Shown one piece after another: positions 9,182 to 19,458 of a stretch of DNA of 64,000 bases; position 1 is the first letter of the stretch; each line of letters opens with the position of its first letter. Made by a program: the position numbers and the translations under genes. The notes under the pieces are model-generated. The model did no database searches. It was given only the letters and a program-made list of their open reading frames with translations, and was not told the DNA's origin. Source of the stretch: an uncultured Pelagibacteraceae bacterium (GTDB taxonomy: Bacteria > Pseudomonadota > Alphaproteobacteria > Pelagibacterales > Pelagibacteraceae); NCBI GenBank assembly GCA_902604795.1, contig CACKZV010000005.1, positions 16,876 to 80,875 of the forward strand. Direction: 5' to 3'.

Positions 9182-10208
9182 AAATATTCTTAAATCTTTA
9201 AAATCGAGTGGATTTGATTACATCGATTTAGATACAGTCATACCTACTAATTTAATTCTTGAGAGATCTGGCGAGTCATTTAGAAGTTTAATTTTTTCAT
9301 TTGCTGATCAGAATGGAAAAGAAATTTGTTTAAGACCAGATTTAACTGTTGCGTCCTGTATTAAATATCTTAATCAAAAAAATAAGAAATCTTCAAAAGT
9401 TTTTTACAGCGGACAAGCATTCAGAAAAGTTCAAAAAAAAACTGATAAGATTATAAGAGACCAAATAGGTTTTGAGATTTTAGGATCAAAAGATGAGAAA
9501 AGAGATGATAAAAAAATCATAGATACGAGTATTAAAGTTATAAATAAATTTAGATACAAAACTGGAACTATTACAATTGGGAATGTTGAAATTTTTCACT
9601 TATTAATAAATAAATTAGATATTCCAAAAAGATGGAGGCTTAGATTACAAAGACATTTTTGGAGAGAAAATTATTTTAATGAATTGTTGAAGCGTTTAGA
9701 GACTAACTCAGATGTAGATGAAACAGTAGTTGAATTGGATAAAAAAAGATATTTAAAAATGTTTAAACAAAATCAAGATAGAAATATTGCAGGTAGAACT
9801 TTAAACGAAATTTTATTAAGATTTGATAATAAAATTAAAGATCCTAGAAGGCAAATAAAAGGACAAAATGTCGTAAAAATTATTAGAGATTATTTAAAAA
9901 TTAGTTGTCCTATGAGCAAAGCAGCAGCTACTCTAAATACTTTTTTTAAACAAAATAAAATCAATCTTAGTGTTGGAAAGAATTATTTTCCAATAACAAA
10001 AAATAAAGTTTCAAAGTTAAATGTAAATTTTTCATCTTCATTCGGCAGACATTTGGAATATTACACAGGTATGGTTTTTAAAATTCAAACAAAAGTAAAA
10101 TCAAGAAAAATTGAAGTAAATGGAGGCCGTTATGACAATCTTATTAGTGATTTAGGATCTAAAATAAAGGTGCCAGCTGTAGGAGGTGCAATAAATTTAA
10201 ATGATTAA
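9159..10208 (+). CDS. hisZ: ATP phosphoribosyltransferase regulatory subunit HisZ
   Basis: HisS-like fold sequence (CLRPDLTVASCIKYL, GGRYDNLISDLG) between hisS and short-form hisG. Confidence 0.87.
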   Translation: MKSKNLSENILKSLKSSGFDYIDLDTVIPTNLILERSGESFRSLIFSFADQNGKEICLRPDLTVASCIKYLNQKNKKSSKVFYSGQAFRKVQKKTDKIIRDQIGFEILGSKDEKRDDKKIIDTSIKVINKFRYKTGTITIGNVEIFHLLINKLDIPKRWRLRLQRHFWRENYFNELLKRLETNSDVDETVVELDKKRYLKMFKQNQDRNIAGRTLNEILLRFDNKIKDPRRQIKGQNVVKIIRDYLKISCPMSKAAATLNTFFKQNKINLSVGKNYFPITKNKVSKLNVNFSSSFGRHLEYYTGMVFKIQTKVKSRKIEVNGGRYDNLISDLGSKIKVPAVGGAINLND

Positions 10209-10878
10209 AATTGGTATTCCCAGCAAAGGTAGACTTAGAAAAGATACTTTAAGTATTTTTAAAAATAAAAATCTTAAAATCTTATCAGAAAGAGGAGAAA
10301 GAGACCTTTTTGGATATATAAAAGGAAATAAAAAAATTAAAATAGTATATCTGCATGCAAGAGAAATTATAGAAAGATTAGGGGATGAATCTTTGGATAT
10401 AGGTTTTTCAGGCTATGATTTATTAAAAGAGTCTGAATTAAATGTTCAAAAAAAAATAATTATTAATAAAAAACTAGATTATGGAAATGCAACTTTAGTT
10501 GTAGCTGTTCCTGACGAATGGATAGATGTCCAAACACTTGCTGATTTAGAAGAAATATCTTTTGATTTTAAAGATAATAAGAAAAGTAGATTAAGAGTTG
10601 CAACAAAATATCCAAATTTGACCAAAGAATTTTTATTTTCAAAAGGAGTAACTCAATTTAAATTAGTGCCTTCTCTTGGAGCAACTGAGGTATATCCGTT
10701 TACTGGTTCATCTGAGATTTTAACCGATATAACCAGTACAGGAGAGACTTTAAAAGCTAACAATTTAAGAATTTTAAAGGATGGAAATATTCTTAAAAGT
10801 ACAGCAATCTTGATGTCGAATAAAAAATCAAGTAACCAAATTGGTTTAAAGAAAATTTTAAATTTACTTAGTTCTTAG
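10201..10878 (+). CDS. hisG: ATP phosphoribosyltransferase, short form
   Basis: IGIPSKGRLRKDTL; RVATKYPNLTKEFL; 225 aa short form paired with HisZ. Confidence 0.95.
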   Translation: MIKIGIPSKGRLRKDTLSIFKNKNLKILSERGERDLFGYIKGNKKIKIVYLHAREIIERLGDESLDIGFSGYDLLKESELNVQKKIIINKKLDYGNATLVVAVPDEWIDVQTLADLEEISFDFKDNKKSRLRVATKYPNLTKEFLFSKGVTQFKLVPSLGATEVYPFTGSSEILTDITSTGETLKANNLRILKDGNILKSTAILMSNKKSSNQIGLKKILNLLSS

Positions 10879-10922
10879 CTTTTCTAATTGAATTTTAAAA
10901 TTTCACGTATATCCTACGAATC

Positions 10923-12023
10923 ATGAATACTATAATTCTTGTTTTACTTTCACTCTCACTTATTAGTTCAGTATTAATTATATATTTGAATTTTAAATCA
11001 AAGAATGAATCTCATAATGAGAAGGAAAATCAGGAGATTCAAATGCTAAATCAAGAAATTATAAATTTAAAAGAGTCTTTAAATACAACAATAAATAGCA
11101 CTATGAACTCAATGGCTACTTCTTTTAATAATCTTTCATCAGGTGTAACAAAAGATATGACGAATGCTTTAACTCAAGTAGATCAAAAAGTAGCTTCCTT
11201 TAATGCCCAAGTTGAAAATTTGAATGAAAGTCAGAAGGGCATTAATCAAATATTGGCAGGTGTTAAAAAGTATGGAACCTTAGCTGAGTTTAGTTTGGGC
11301 TCCCTGATCAAGGACTTGTTGCCAGCATCTCAATATTCATCAAATGTAAAAATGAAAGAAGATACGGGTGAAAATGTTGAATTTGCAATTAAACTTCAAG
11401 ATGGGATTTTGGTTCCAGTTGATAGCCACTTTCCAGTTGAAAGATTTAAGGCCATCCAAGATGCTCATCAGGAAGATGACAAAAAAGCTATGGCTGATGC
11501 AAGAACTAAACTTGCTAGAGCATTTAAAGAAAAGGCTAAAAGCGTGAACGAAAAATATATCGTCCCACCAAAAACGACAGATTTTGCGATTGTTTATGCG
11601 CCAACTGAAAGTTTATTTTTAGAATTAGCTAATTATCAAGATCCATCTACAAAAGAATTATTAACTCAAGAATTAATGAAGAAATATAAAGTAACTATCA
11701 TGGGCCCCAATAATTTATCTGGTTATTTACAATCACTCCATATGGGATTTCAGAGCTTACGAATTAAAAAGCATGCATCTGAAATATATGATCATTTAAA
11801 AAAAATAAGCACCAGATTTAATATGCATTTTAACAACGTTTTAGTTTTAAGAAAAAAATTAGAAGAAGCAATGTCGGTAGTTGATAGTTTTGGTAAAGAT
11901 GCTAGAGCAATAAACAGAAGTATCGACTCAATAAAAAATCCTAATGATGACGATGATCCCGATCCAAGTTCTCCATCTCCAATTTCTGGTTATGGTCAGG
12001 ATGAAAAACGAAAAGTTTCTTAA
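10923..12023 (+). CDS. rmuC: DNA recombination protein RmuC family
   Basis: N-terminal TM plus coiled coil; KYGTLAEFSLGSLIKDLLP; VDSHFPVERF; IMGPNNLSGYLQSLHMGF. Confidence 0.88.
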   Translation: MNTIILVLLSLSLISSVLIIYLNFKSKNESHNEKENQEIQMLNQEIINLKESLNTTINSTMNSMATSFNNLSSGVTKDMTNALTQVDQKVASFNAQVENLNESQKGINQILAGVKKYGTLAEFSLGSLIKDLLPASQYSSNVKMKEDTGENVEFAIKLQDGILVPVDSHFPVERFKAIQDAHQEDDKKAMADARTKLARAFKEKAKSVNEKYIVPPKTTDFAIVYAPTESLFLELANYQDPSTKELLTQELMKKYKVTIMGPNNLSGYLQSLHMGFQSLRIKKHASEIYDHLKKISTRFNMHFNNVLVLRKKLEEAMSVVDSFGKDARAINRSIDSIKNPNDDDDPDPSSPSPISGYGQDEKRKVS

Positions 12024-12034
12024 AGCCTAAATGA

Positions 12035-12721
12035 ATGAAATGGAGTAATAAATTTATTTATACAAAATCTACAAGGTCAATTGAGGATGGATATAGAAAA
12101 TACTCCTTAGGTGAGGAAAAACTACCAAGTGTTACTACAATCTTAAGTGCTACTAAATCCGAAGAGGAAAAGGCGGCCATCAAAAATTGGCAAGAAAGGG
12201 TAGGTTATAAGGAAGCAAATAGAATTAAAACTGAAGCATCTTCAAGAGGAACGTCAATGCACTCTTATATTGAAGATTACTTAAGAGGCAGGATTAATGA
12301 AAGCTTTTTTGAAAGTAATGAACAATACAAAAATATGGCCAAAGAAATAATTGAAAAAGGTGTAAATAATAAATTAGATGAAATTTATGGAATGGAAGAA
12401 ACTATTTATTATCCAGAGCAATATGCAGGAACTGCAGATTTAATTGGAATTTATCAGGGAAAAGATGTCATAATAGATTTTAAGCAGAGCAATAAACCTA
12501 AAAAAACAGATTATATTCAAGATTATTTCTTACAACTTGGAGCATATACTTTGGCTCATGATGTAGTACATGGGACAAAAATGAAAGCAGGCATAATTTT
12601 ACTTTGTACAAAAGATATTCTATTTCAAGAATTTAAAATTGAAGGTGCAGAATTAGAGATGTACCAAAATTTATTTATGGGAAGAGTTAAAAAATTTTAC
12701 GAGATGAATAATATAACTTGA
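12035..12721 (+). CDS. PD-(D/E)XK nuclease, MGME1-like exonuclease
   Basis: PSVTTILSATK; RGTSMHSYIEDYL; YAGTADLIGIYQGKDVIIDFKQSNKPK (D-x(n)-DFK); LQLGAYTLAHD. Confidence 0.7.
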   Translation: MKWSNKFIYTKSTRSIEDGYRKYSLGEEKLPSVTTILSATKSEEEKAAIKNWQERVGYKEANRIKTEASSRGTSMHSYIEDYLRGRINESFFESNEQYKNMAKEIIEKGVNNKLDEIYGMEETIYYPEQYAGTADLIGIYQGKDVIIDFKQSNKPKKTDYIQDYFLQLGAYTLAHDVVHGTKMKAGIILLCTKDILFQEFKIEGAELEMYQNLFMGRVKKFYEMNNIT

Positions 12722-12849
12722 CTTTAATCGACCAATACATAGAACAGAGGAAACTAACTAGAAGCTACTTGTTTAGATGCAAAGGTTTAGTATTAAAAAA
12801 CTTTCCAAAAACCCATCAAAACGTAGCTAATTTGAGGTTAACAATATGA
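12718..12849 (+). CDS. Putative small protein (MTLIDQYIEQRKLTRSYLFRCKGLVLKNFPKTHQNVANLRLTI), TTG start
   Basis: Not in ORF track; 43 codons fill the gap between two nuclease genes; TTGA overlap with the upstream stop, ATGA overlap with the downstream start. Confidence 0.4.
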   Translation: MTLIDQYIEQRKLTRSYLFRCKGLVLKNFPKTHQNVANLRLTI

Positions 12850-14279
12850 ATTTAGCAATTTGGGACATAGAATCATCGAGTGCTAGCACTGACTTTGGTA
12901 GCATTATAGAGATTGGAGGAATACTATTTGACGAGAATTTTAAAGAAAAAGATAGATTTAATCTTAGATGTAGACTTCACGAAACTGAGATTTTTCAAGC
13001 TGCAGCATTAATTGTTAATAAGACATCAATTAAACAACTTACTCAAACAAATCTAAGCCATTACCAAATGTTAGGTCAGGTCGAAAAAATTTTTAAGAAA
13101 TGGAGCCCTGCTATTTTTTTGGGATGGAGTAGCTTAAATTTTGATGAAGAAATGATAAGAAAAGAGTTCTTTAAAAGTATTAGGTATCCTTATTTGACAA
13201 ATTCCGCTCCCAATACAAGACATGATGGAATAAATATTGCAAGAGCTGCATATGCAGTAGATCCAACAGTTTTAGAAACCGAAATTAATGAAAAAAATAA
13301 CCCAGTTTTTAAATTAGCATCGTTAGCTCAAATGCAGGGTATAGATGCAAGTGATGCTCACTCTGCACTAGCTGATGCAGAACTTACTGCAAAAGTTTTG
13401 AAAATTGTAAAAGAAAAGCAAGAACATACTTGGGAATCTTTCTTAAGTACTGCAAATAAATCTAATACTGAAACAATTATAAAAAAAGGAGAAATTGTAA
13501 CTTTAAATGAGTATTATTATGGAAAGTCCAGACTTCATTTAGTCGTACCGTTACATGCTAAACATTGTATGCATCCTATTTATCAAGGATGGTACTATAC
13601 AATAGATCTTAGAACAGAAATTCAACCATTGATAAATAAATCTATAAATGAATTAAAAACTGAGATGAAAAAAACCCCAAAGTTTTTGAGAACTGTTAGA
13701 TCAAACAAAGCACCAATAATTATTGATGCAAAATATGGCTTGAATGTTGAACCATATAATAAATTAGATAAAAACGTTATTAAAAAAAGAGCTGAATATG
13801 TTCAAAATAATGAACAGTTTTCACAAAATATTTTAACCGCTCTTCGTGAGGTCGCAGAAGAAAAAGAGCAATCAAAATCGCAAGAAGAAATATATGCAGA
13901 AGAGAGTATTTATACAAAATTTACATCGAATAAGGATACTGCTCTGTTCCCAAGTTGGCATGAGGCACCATGGAAAGAGAAATTAAATTTATTAGATAAG
14001 TTTGAAGATGAAAGATTAGTCAGTTTTGGTAAAAAAATTATATTTCAAGAAGCTCCAGAGATACTTCCAAATTCTATGTACAAGTCTATTAGAAGAGATA
14101 TAGCTAAAAGAATACTAAGCGAAAGAAAAGAGAAATGGTGGACAATACCTACTTTATACAATGAAATTGATACTTTAAGAGAAAAATACACTAATGAAAA
14201 TGATAACGAAAAATTAGCACTGTTAGATGAATTTAATACTTATGCAATGTCTATTCAAAAAAAGTACGAGAATGTTTAA
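12846..14279 (+). CDS. sbcB: Exodeoxyribonuclease I
   Basis: DnaQ-like exonuclease: WDIESSSASTDFGSIIEIGGILFDE; DAHSALADAELTAKVL; plus ExoI C-terminal region. Confidence 0.85.
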   Translation: MNLAIWDIESSSASTDFGSIIEIGGILFDENFKEKDRFNLRCRLHETEIFQAAALIVNKTSIKQLTQTNLSHYQMLGQVEKIFKKWSPAIFLGWSSLNFDEEMIRKEFFKSIRYPYLTNSAPNTRHDGINIARAAYAVDPTVLETEINEKNNPVFKLASLAQMQGIDASDAHSALADAELTAKVLKIVKEKQEHTWESFLSTANKSNTETIIKKGEIVTLNEYYYGKSRLHLVVPLHAKHCMHPIYQGWYYTIDLRTEIQPLINKSINELKTEMKKTPKFLRTVRSNKAPIIIDAKYGLNVEPYNKLDKNVIKKRAEYVQNNEQFSQNILTALREVAEEKEQSKSQEEIYAEESIYTKFTSNKDTALFPSWHEAPWKEKLNLLDKFEDERLVSFGKKIIFQEAPEILPNSMYKSIRRDIAKRILSERKEKWWTIPTLYNEIDTLREKYTNENDNEKLALLDEFNTYAMSIQKKYENV

Positions 14280-14345
14280 TGTATAAAATTCAATTTAACC
14301 ATTTTTAACTATTGAATAAATAAAATTAATTTATATAAAACTTAT

Positions 14346-14663
14346 ATGGCGACAGTAAAATCTACCGATGAGAGTTTTGATCAATTAGTTAAAGATAATA
14401 AGATATTAATTTGTGATTTTTGGGCAGAATGGTGCGGTCCATGCCACATGGTGGCTCCCAGCTTGGAAGAAATATCAAATGAGATGTCCGACCAATTATC
14501 TGTAGCAAAACATAACATTGATGAAGAGCCAAATACGCCAACTAAATATGGTGTTCGAGGAATCCCCACGATGATTTTGATGAAAGATGGAAATCATGTT
14601 TCAACTAAGGTTGGAGCGGTTCCAAAAAGTGAAATTGTTTCTTGGATAAAAGAAAATATCTAA
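14346..14663 (+). CDS. trxA: Thioredoxin
   Basis: CDFWAEWCGPCHMVAPSLEEI; YGVRGIPTMILMKDG. Confidence 0.95.
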   Translation: MATVKSTDESFDQLVKDNKILICDFWAEWCGPCHMVAPSLEEISNEMSDQLSVAKHNIDEEPNTPTKYGVRGIPTMILMKDGNHVSTKVGAVPKSEIVSWIKENI

Positions 14664-15925
14664 TTTAATCTTAAAATTTCTCCAGCAAGATATAGCGAAC
14701 CTAAGCATAGTATAATAGTATTTTCATTTTTTGATAAGGATTTTATACTTTCTTCAATACCATCAGAAAGTTTCAAATTTAATTTTAAATTATTTAGCTT
14801 TTTTCTAAAATCTTCCTTTGAAATTGCACCATCTTGATTAGGAATATCAATTAAAGTAATTGAATTTACAATATTTTCAAAAGCTTTTATAAATTCTGTA
14901 TGTTCTTTATCTTTCATCATACCCACGATTAGATTTACTTCTTCATTTTGATTTTTAATCCAATTAGCGATAGAAAAACTTGCACTAATGTTGTGACCAC
15001 CATCAACTATAAGTTTATTATTTCCAACAATCTCTTTTAATTTTCCCGATTTTATCTCCTCAAGTCTTGCTTTTAATGAAATATTTTTGATACCCTTTGC
15101 AATATGTTCATCTTTAATATTAAAAATCTTTCTTGATGCAGCAATTGAGGTACTAACATTATAAAGCTGATGATCTCCAAGAATACTTGGTTCAGGTAAT
15201 ACTAATTCTCCCAACTGATCTTGATATTGAATAAATCCATTCTCGGACTTTGCAATATTAAAATCTTTCCCAAAAAAATATTTATTTGATGTATTTTTTT
15301 CCAATGAACTTTCTATTTTATCTCTTATTTCATTATTTACTTGTTTATTAATAAATATATTTGAGTTTAAAAGCTTAACTGTCTTTTCATATATTACCCC
15401 TTCAATTGATTTATTTTCAAGCCATTGAAAGTGGTCATTATGAATTACACCAATTAGAGTCATTAAATTTTCCTTAAATACATTTGTACTATCAAATTGA
15501 TGAAATAATCCTGCTTCTATAATATTAATATTATCTTTAAAATTTTCAGCATATTTTAAAAAAGCACAAGTTAATATTTCAAATAATGTTGCATTGTCAT
15601 CTCCTAAAGTCTTTTCAACATCAGTCAGCAATTCTATTAAATCTTCTTCATTGATTTCTTTATCATCAACGACGTATCTTTCTGTGTAAGAGAGAAGGTG
15701 GGGCGAAGTGTAAAGATTAGTCTTGTATCCAGCTTCGTTAAGTATTGACTTAAAGCTAGAGCACATACTTGCTTTAGCATTAGTTCCAACAACTGTGATT
15801 ACATTTTTTAACTTATCTTGTGGATTACCAAGCTTTTTTAAAAGATTAAAAGTTCTTCCTAAAGATAAATCAAGTTTTTTTTTATGATGCTTCTCTAGTT
15901 TGGATATTAGTTTCTGAAGTTTCAT
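14660..15925 (-). CDS. folC: Folylpolyglutamate synthase/dihydrofolate synthase
   Basis: VVGTNAKASMCSSFKSILNEAGYKTNLYTSPHL; VDGGHNISASFSI. Confidence 0.92.
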   Translation of the reverse strand: MKLQKLISKLEKHHKKKLDLSLGRTFNLLKKLGNPQDKLKNVITVVGTNAKASMCSSFKSILNEAGYKTNLYTSPHLLSYTERYVVDDKEINEEDLIELLTDVEKTLGDDNATLFEILTCAFLKYAENFKDNINIIEAGLFHQFDSTNVFKENLMTLIGVIHNDHFQWLENKSIEGVIYEKTVKLLNSNIFINKQVNNEIRDKIESSLEKNTSNKYFFGKDFNIAKSENGFIQYQDQLGELVLPEPSILGDHQLYNVSTSIAASRKIFNIKDEHIAKGIKNISLKARLEEIKSGKLKEIVGNNKLIVDGGHNISASFSIANWIKNQNEEVNLIVGMMKDKEHTEFIKAFENIVNSITLIDIPNQDGAISKEDFRKKLNNLKLNLKLSDGIEESIKSLSKNENTIILCLGSLYLAGEILRLN

Positions 15926-16817
15926 TTAAACTTTCTGAATTTACTTCAGAATTCTTCTTTAGCAATATTTTTAATATTCCAATTATTTTTTCATTTATTT
16001 CTTTTCTGTTAAATACTCCATCACACATACCTTTTTCAACCAAAACCTTGCTTGATTGAAAACCTTCTGGTAAATCTTCACGTGTCTGATTTTTTACTAT
16101 ATGTTGACCCGCAAAACCAACCATAGATGGTTCTGCAAAACAAATATCTGCTATAGATGGAGCGGCAAAACTTGCAGTTATACCTCCATAACATTTATTT
16201 GTGTAAATATTTATAAACGGTAATTTTGTAGAATCTTTAAATGTATTTGCTGCTAAAACAGTTTTTACCATAAAATGTAATGCTATGTTTGATTCTTGCA
16301 TAGCCTGACCTCCACCTTCGCTCCAAGCTACAACAGGCGTAAGATCATCGATGGCTTTCTGAAAACAATACACTATTGCTTCACCAGCTGACGCATTTAT
16401 AGAGCCACCATTAAAACGACTATCAATTGCGAATGAGGTAACTTTAATTCCATCCTTTACACCTTGAGCAACCATTACAGCACAATGATGTCCTGTAATC
16501 TTTCTTCCTCGTTCAAGCTTTTCCTTATAACCAGGAAAATTTAATGGATTCTCCGCGAGTTCTGGTGTTTTAATTATCTCGTAATTATTTTTTCCAAAAA
16601 AATGATCAAACCTTTCTCTTGGTGTAAATGGATAATGTTTATTACAATTAGGACAGGTGTTGAGCTGTTCTTTATTAAATATTGTTGATTTTAATTGGGG
16701 TCCAGTCCCACAGCATGATATCCATTTTGAATTAGCCTGCTCTTGCCTAGAAGGTCTTTTTTTAAGCACCTTCTTGATTTTCTCACCAAAATTTATAGCT
16801 TTTGTTAACCAATTCAT
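15882..16817 (-). CDS. accD: Acetyl-CoA carboxylase carboxyltransferase subunit beta
   Basis: WISCCGTGPQLKS...CPNCNKHYPFTPRERFDHFF; SEGGGQAMQES; AEPSMVGFAGQHIV. Confidence 0.92.
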   Translation of the reverse strand: MNWLTKAINFGEKIKKVLKKRPSRQEQANSKWISCCGTGPQLKSTIFNKEQLNTCPNCNKHYPFTPRERFDHFFGKNNYEIIKTPELAENPLNFPGYKEKLERGRKITGHHCAVMVAQGVKDGIKVTSFAIDSRFNGGSINASAGEAIVYCFQKAIDDLTPVVAWSEGGGQAMQESNIALHFMVKTVLAANTFKDSTKLPFINIYTNKCYGGITASFAAPSIADICFAEPSMVGFAGQHIVKNQTREDLPEGFQSSKVLVEKGMCDGVFNRKEINEKIIGILKILLKKNSEVNSESLNETSETNIQTREAS

Positions 16818-17668
16818 GATATTTTTTTTCTAAGTTTACTAACCATCTTACTTACATTTATGACAGGATTTTGTCTATTGCTTAAACTTCTAGTAATTTC
16901 TTTACAAATTTGACTACCAACAACAAGTCCATCTGTATTTTTAAACTTTGATATAGTTTTTTCAGTAATACCAAAACCAATAACACAATTTTTTTTAGGA
17001 CTTATTTTTTTAATTTTATTGTAATTAGATAATATTTTTTTTGGTGAAACTTTTAGTTTTCCTCCTGTAGTAGACAGCATGCTTATATAGTAAATCATAT
17101 CATGAGAGTCTTTTGTAATACTTTTTAGTCTTTTATTCGATGTTGTAGGAGATATTAATTGAATAAAATAAATTGAATTTTTTTTACATTTCTTTGAAAA
17201 AATTTTGTTTTCTGGCCATGGTAAATCAACTACTATTAAACCATTAACACCTGATTTTTTACATTTTTTTAAAAAATTATTTTCACCATATTGGAAAATC
17301 ATATTGTAGTAACCCATCAATATTACTGGTTTTGAATTTTTACTTTTTTTAAAATCTCTTACAATTTTAAAAATATCATTCATCTTAATACCATTTTTAA
17401 TTGCTCTATAAGCACTAGTTTGAATTTGGCCTCCATCTGCTACTGGAGTGTTATGAGGTACACCAACTTCTAAAATATCAGCATAATTTGAAATTGCTTT
17501 TAAGACTTCTAAAGATTGTCTCTTTGAGCTATCACCAGCTACAGTATAAGTAAGTAAAGCTGGTCTTTTATCTTCTTTTGCTTTTTTAAATGCAAGGCTA
17601 ATTGGATTTAACATATTTCTTTCCCAATTTTTTTTCCAAAATTCCTCTGTCTTTATATGCATCTCCAC
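16814..17668 (-). CDS. trpA: Tryptophan synthase alpha chain (true start probably the internal Met near 17614)
   Basis: RPALLTYTVAGDS; DILEVGVPHNTPVADGGQIQ; VIGFGITEKT. Confidence 0.94.
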   Translation of the reverse strand: MEMHIKTEEFWKKNWERNMLNPISLAFKKAKEDKRPALLTYTVAGDSSKRQSLEVLKAISNYADILEVGVPHNTPVADGGQIQTSAYRAIKNGIKMNDIFKIVRDFKKSKNSKPVILMGYYNMIFQYGENNFLKKCKKSGVNGLIVVDLPWPENKIFSKKCKKNSIYFIQLISPTTSNKRLKSITKDSHDMIYYISMLSTTGGKLKVSPKKILSNYNKIKKISPKKNCVIGFGITEKTISKFKNTDGLVVGSQICKEITRSLSNRQNPVINVSKMVSKLRKKIS

Positions 17669-18854
17669 AACTATTAATAATTACTATTGTGTTTTTGCTC
17701 AATTTTTTTGCTTCTTTAATCGCCACTGAGAATGCATGACTCGGTTCGAGTGATGGTCTTAAATTTTCATATTTTGTAACTATTTGGTAAGCCTTTAATG
17801 CTTCCTCATCACTAGCTGCTGTATATCTTGCCCGCTTGGCATCTTTTAAAAAGCAATGTAGCGGTGAAATCCCAGGATAATCAAGACCCGCAGATATTGA
17901 TTCAGTTTCTTCAATCTGACCATCCCTATTCTGATTTACATATTGTGCTGCACCGTGAAGTATACCGATTTTTGAACCATAAGTTAAAGGAGCTGCATGT
18001 TTTTTACTTTTGGCTGGTCCTCCTGCCTCAACCCCAATAAACTCAACTTGTTTTTTATCATAATCCATAAATTCATTCCAAAAACCAAAACTTGAGGAAC
18101 CTCCTCCTACACAATTATATAGTTTAAGTTTTTTAGGAACTTCACCAAATTCATTTATTAATTGAACTTTAAGCTCTCTAGATATTTGACTAGTACTCCA
18201 TCCACATATTCTAACAAAAATTGCAGGTCCTACTGTACTACCAACACACATTGCTGTTGTATCACAATTAGCAACCCAATATCTCATACATTCAGAGACA
18301 GCATCTACTAGTGTTTGACTTCCTGAATATACAGGAATTACATCTGCACCATTTTTTTTCATTGCTTTAACATTTGGTTGTTGTCTTTTTATATCTTTTG
18401 CACCCATAAAAATTTTACATTCCAGACCAAATTTTTTAGCCGCCATACTCAGCATCTTTCCAGCATAGCCAGCGCCTGTGTCACCAATAATGACTTTTTT
18501 TCCAGACCTTTTGGCTAATAAACAATGTACAGTTGCATTATATATTTTATGAGCTCCTCCATTAGCATCAGAAACAACCTTAGACCAAATCTGCGCTCCA
18601 CCAACATGTTTTGTTAAATTGTTTAATTTAATAAATCTTGTAGGTGTTCCAATCCAATTTTTGAAATAAAAGTCTCTTTCTTTTATAAAGTTTTTGTCAT
18701 TCTTTAATTTATTAAATTGTATTTCTAGGTCTTCTATCGGTTTTTTAAGAGTTTCAGGCACAAAATTTCCTCCAAATTTTCCACCCCAAAAACCAAGTCT
18801 ATCTCCTTGATCTATAACTGGAATTCCTTTTTTAAGTTTCATTTTTAGTTGCAA
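17598..18854 (-). CDS. trpB: Tryptophan synthase beta chain
   Basis: GAHKIYNATVHCLLAKRSGKK; VGGGSSSFGFWNEF. Confidence 0.95.
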   Translation of the reverse strand: MQLKMKLKKGIPVIDQGDRLGFWGGKFGGNFVPETLKKPIEDLEIQFNKLKNDKNFIKERDFYFKNWIGTPTRFIKLNNLTKHVGGAQIWSKVVSDANGGAHKIYNATVHCLLAKRSGKKVIIGDTGAGYAGKMLSMAAKKFGLECKIFMGAKDIKRQQPNVKAMKKNGADVIPVYSGSQTLVDAVSECMRYWVANCDTTAMCVGSTVGPAIFVRICGWSTSQISRELKVQLINEFGEVPKKLKLYNCVGGGSSSFGFWNEFMDYDKKQVEFIGVEAGGPAKSKKHAAPLTYGSKIGILHGAAQYVNQNRDGQIEETESISAGLDYPGISPLHCFLKDAKRARYTAASDEEALKAYQIVTKYENLRPSLEPSHAFSVAIKEAKKLSKNTIVIINSCGDAYKDRGILEKKLGKKYVKSN

Positions 18855-19458
18855 AATTTAATAATTTATTAATTTTTTTTAAATCTTTTTTACCTTCCTC
18901 ATTTTCTAGTGCACCACTTAGATCAAAAAAGATGTCTTTATTTTTAAATTTAGCAATATCCTCTATTTTTATATTTCCAGCAATCATTTTATTTACTGAA
19001 TTAGGTACTGAATTTAATAACTCATGATCAAATCCAACTGATTTTTCGTAACCCTTTCCATCAAATAAAATTATATCTGCAATTCCTAAATAACTTATAT
19101 ATTTATTTACATCTATTTGATTTTTAATTGTAAGCGCTGTAATAATTTTAACTTTAAATTTATCTTTTATTTTTTTTGTTCTTTTAGGATCTACATCATA
19201 TAGTTGAAAAAAATCGAAGTTTAGATCGTTCATTTGTGCCAAGATTTTATCAGTTGGATCAACAAGAACAGAAACAAAATTAGTTTTTTTTTTTTTAATA
19301 TTTATTAAATTTTTTAATTTATTAAAATCAACAAATCTTTTACTTTTTTTATAGTTGCAGATAAAACCAATAAATTTTGGTGGATGTCGATGATTTAAGA
19401 TATATCTTAACGTATCAAGATCAGAGATCCCACAAATTTTAATTCCCTTTACCATCAA
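18832..19458 (-). CDS. trpF: Phosphoribosylanthranilate isomerase
   Basis: KICGISDLDTLRYI; FIGFICNYKKSKRF; LFDGKGYEKSVGFDHELL; adjacent to trpBA. Confidence 0.88.
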   Translation of the reverse strand: MMVKGIKICGISDLDTLRYILNHRHPPKFIGFICNYKKSKRFVDFNKLKNLINIKKKKTNFVSVLVDPTDKILAQMNDLNFDFFQLYDVDPKRTKKIKDKFKVKIITALTIKNQIDVNKYISYLGIADIILFDGKGYEKSVGFDHELLNSVPNSVNKMIAGNIKIEDIAKFKNKDIFFDLSGALENEEGKKDLKKINKLLNFATKNET

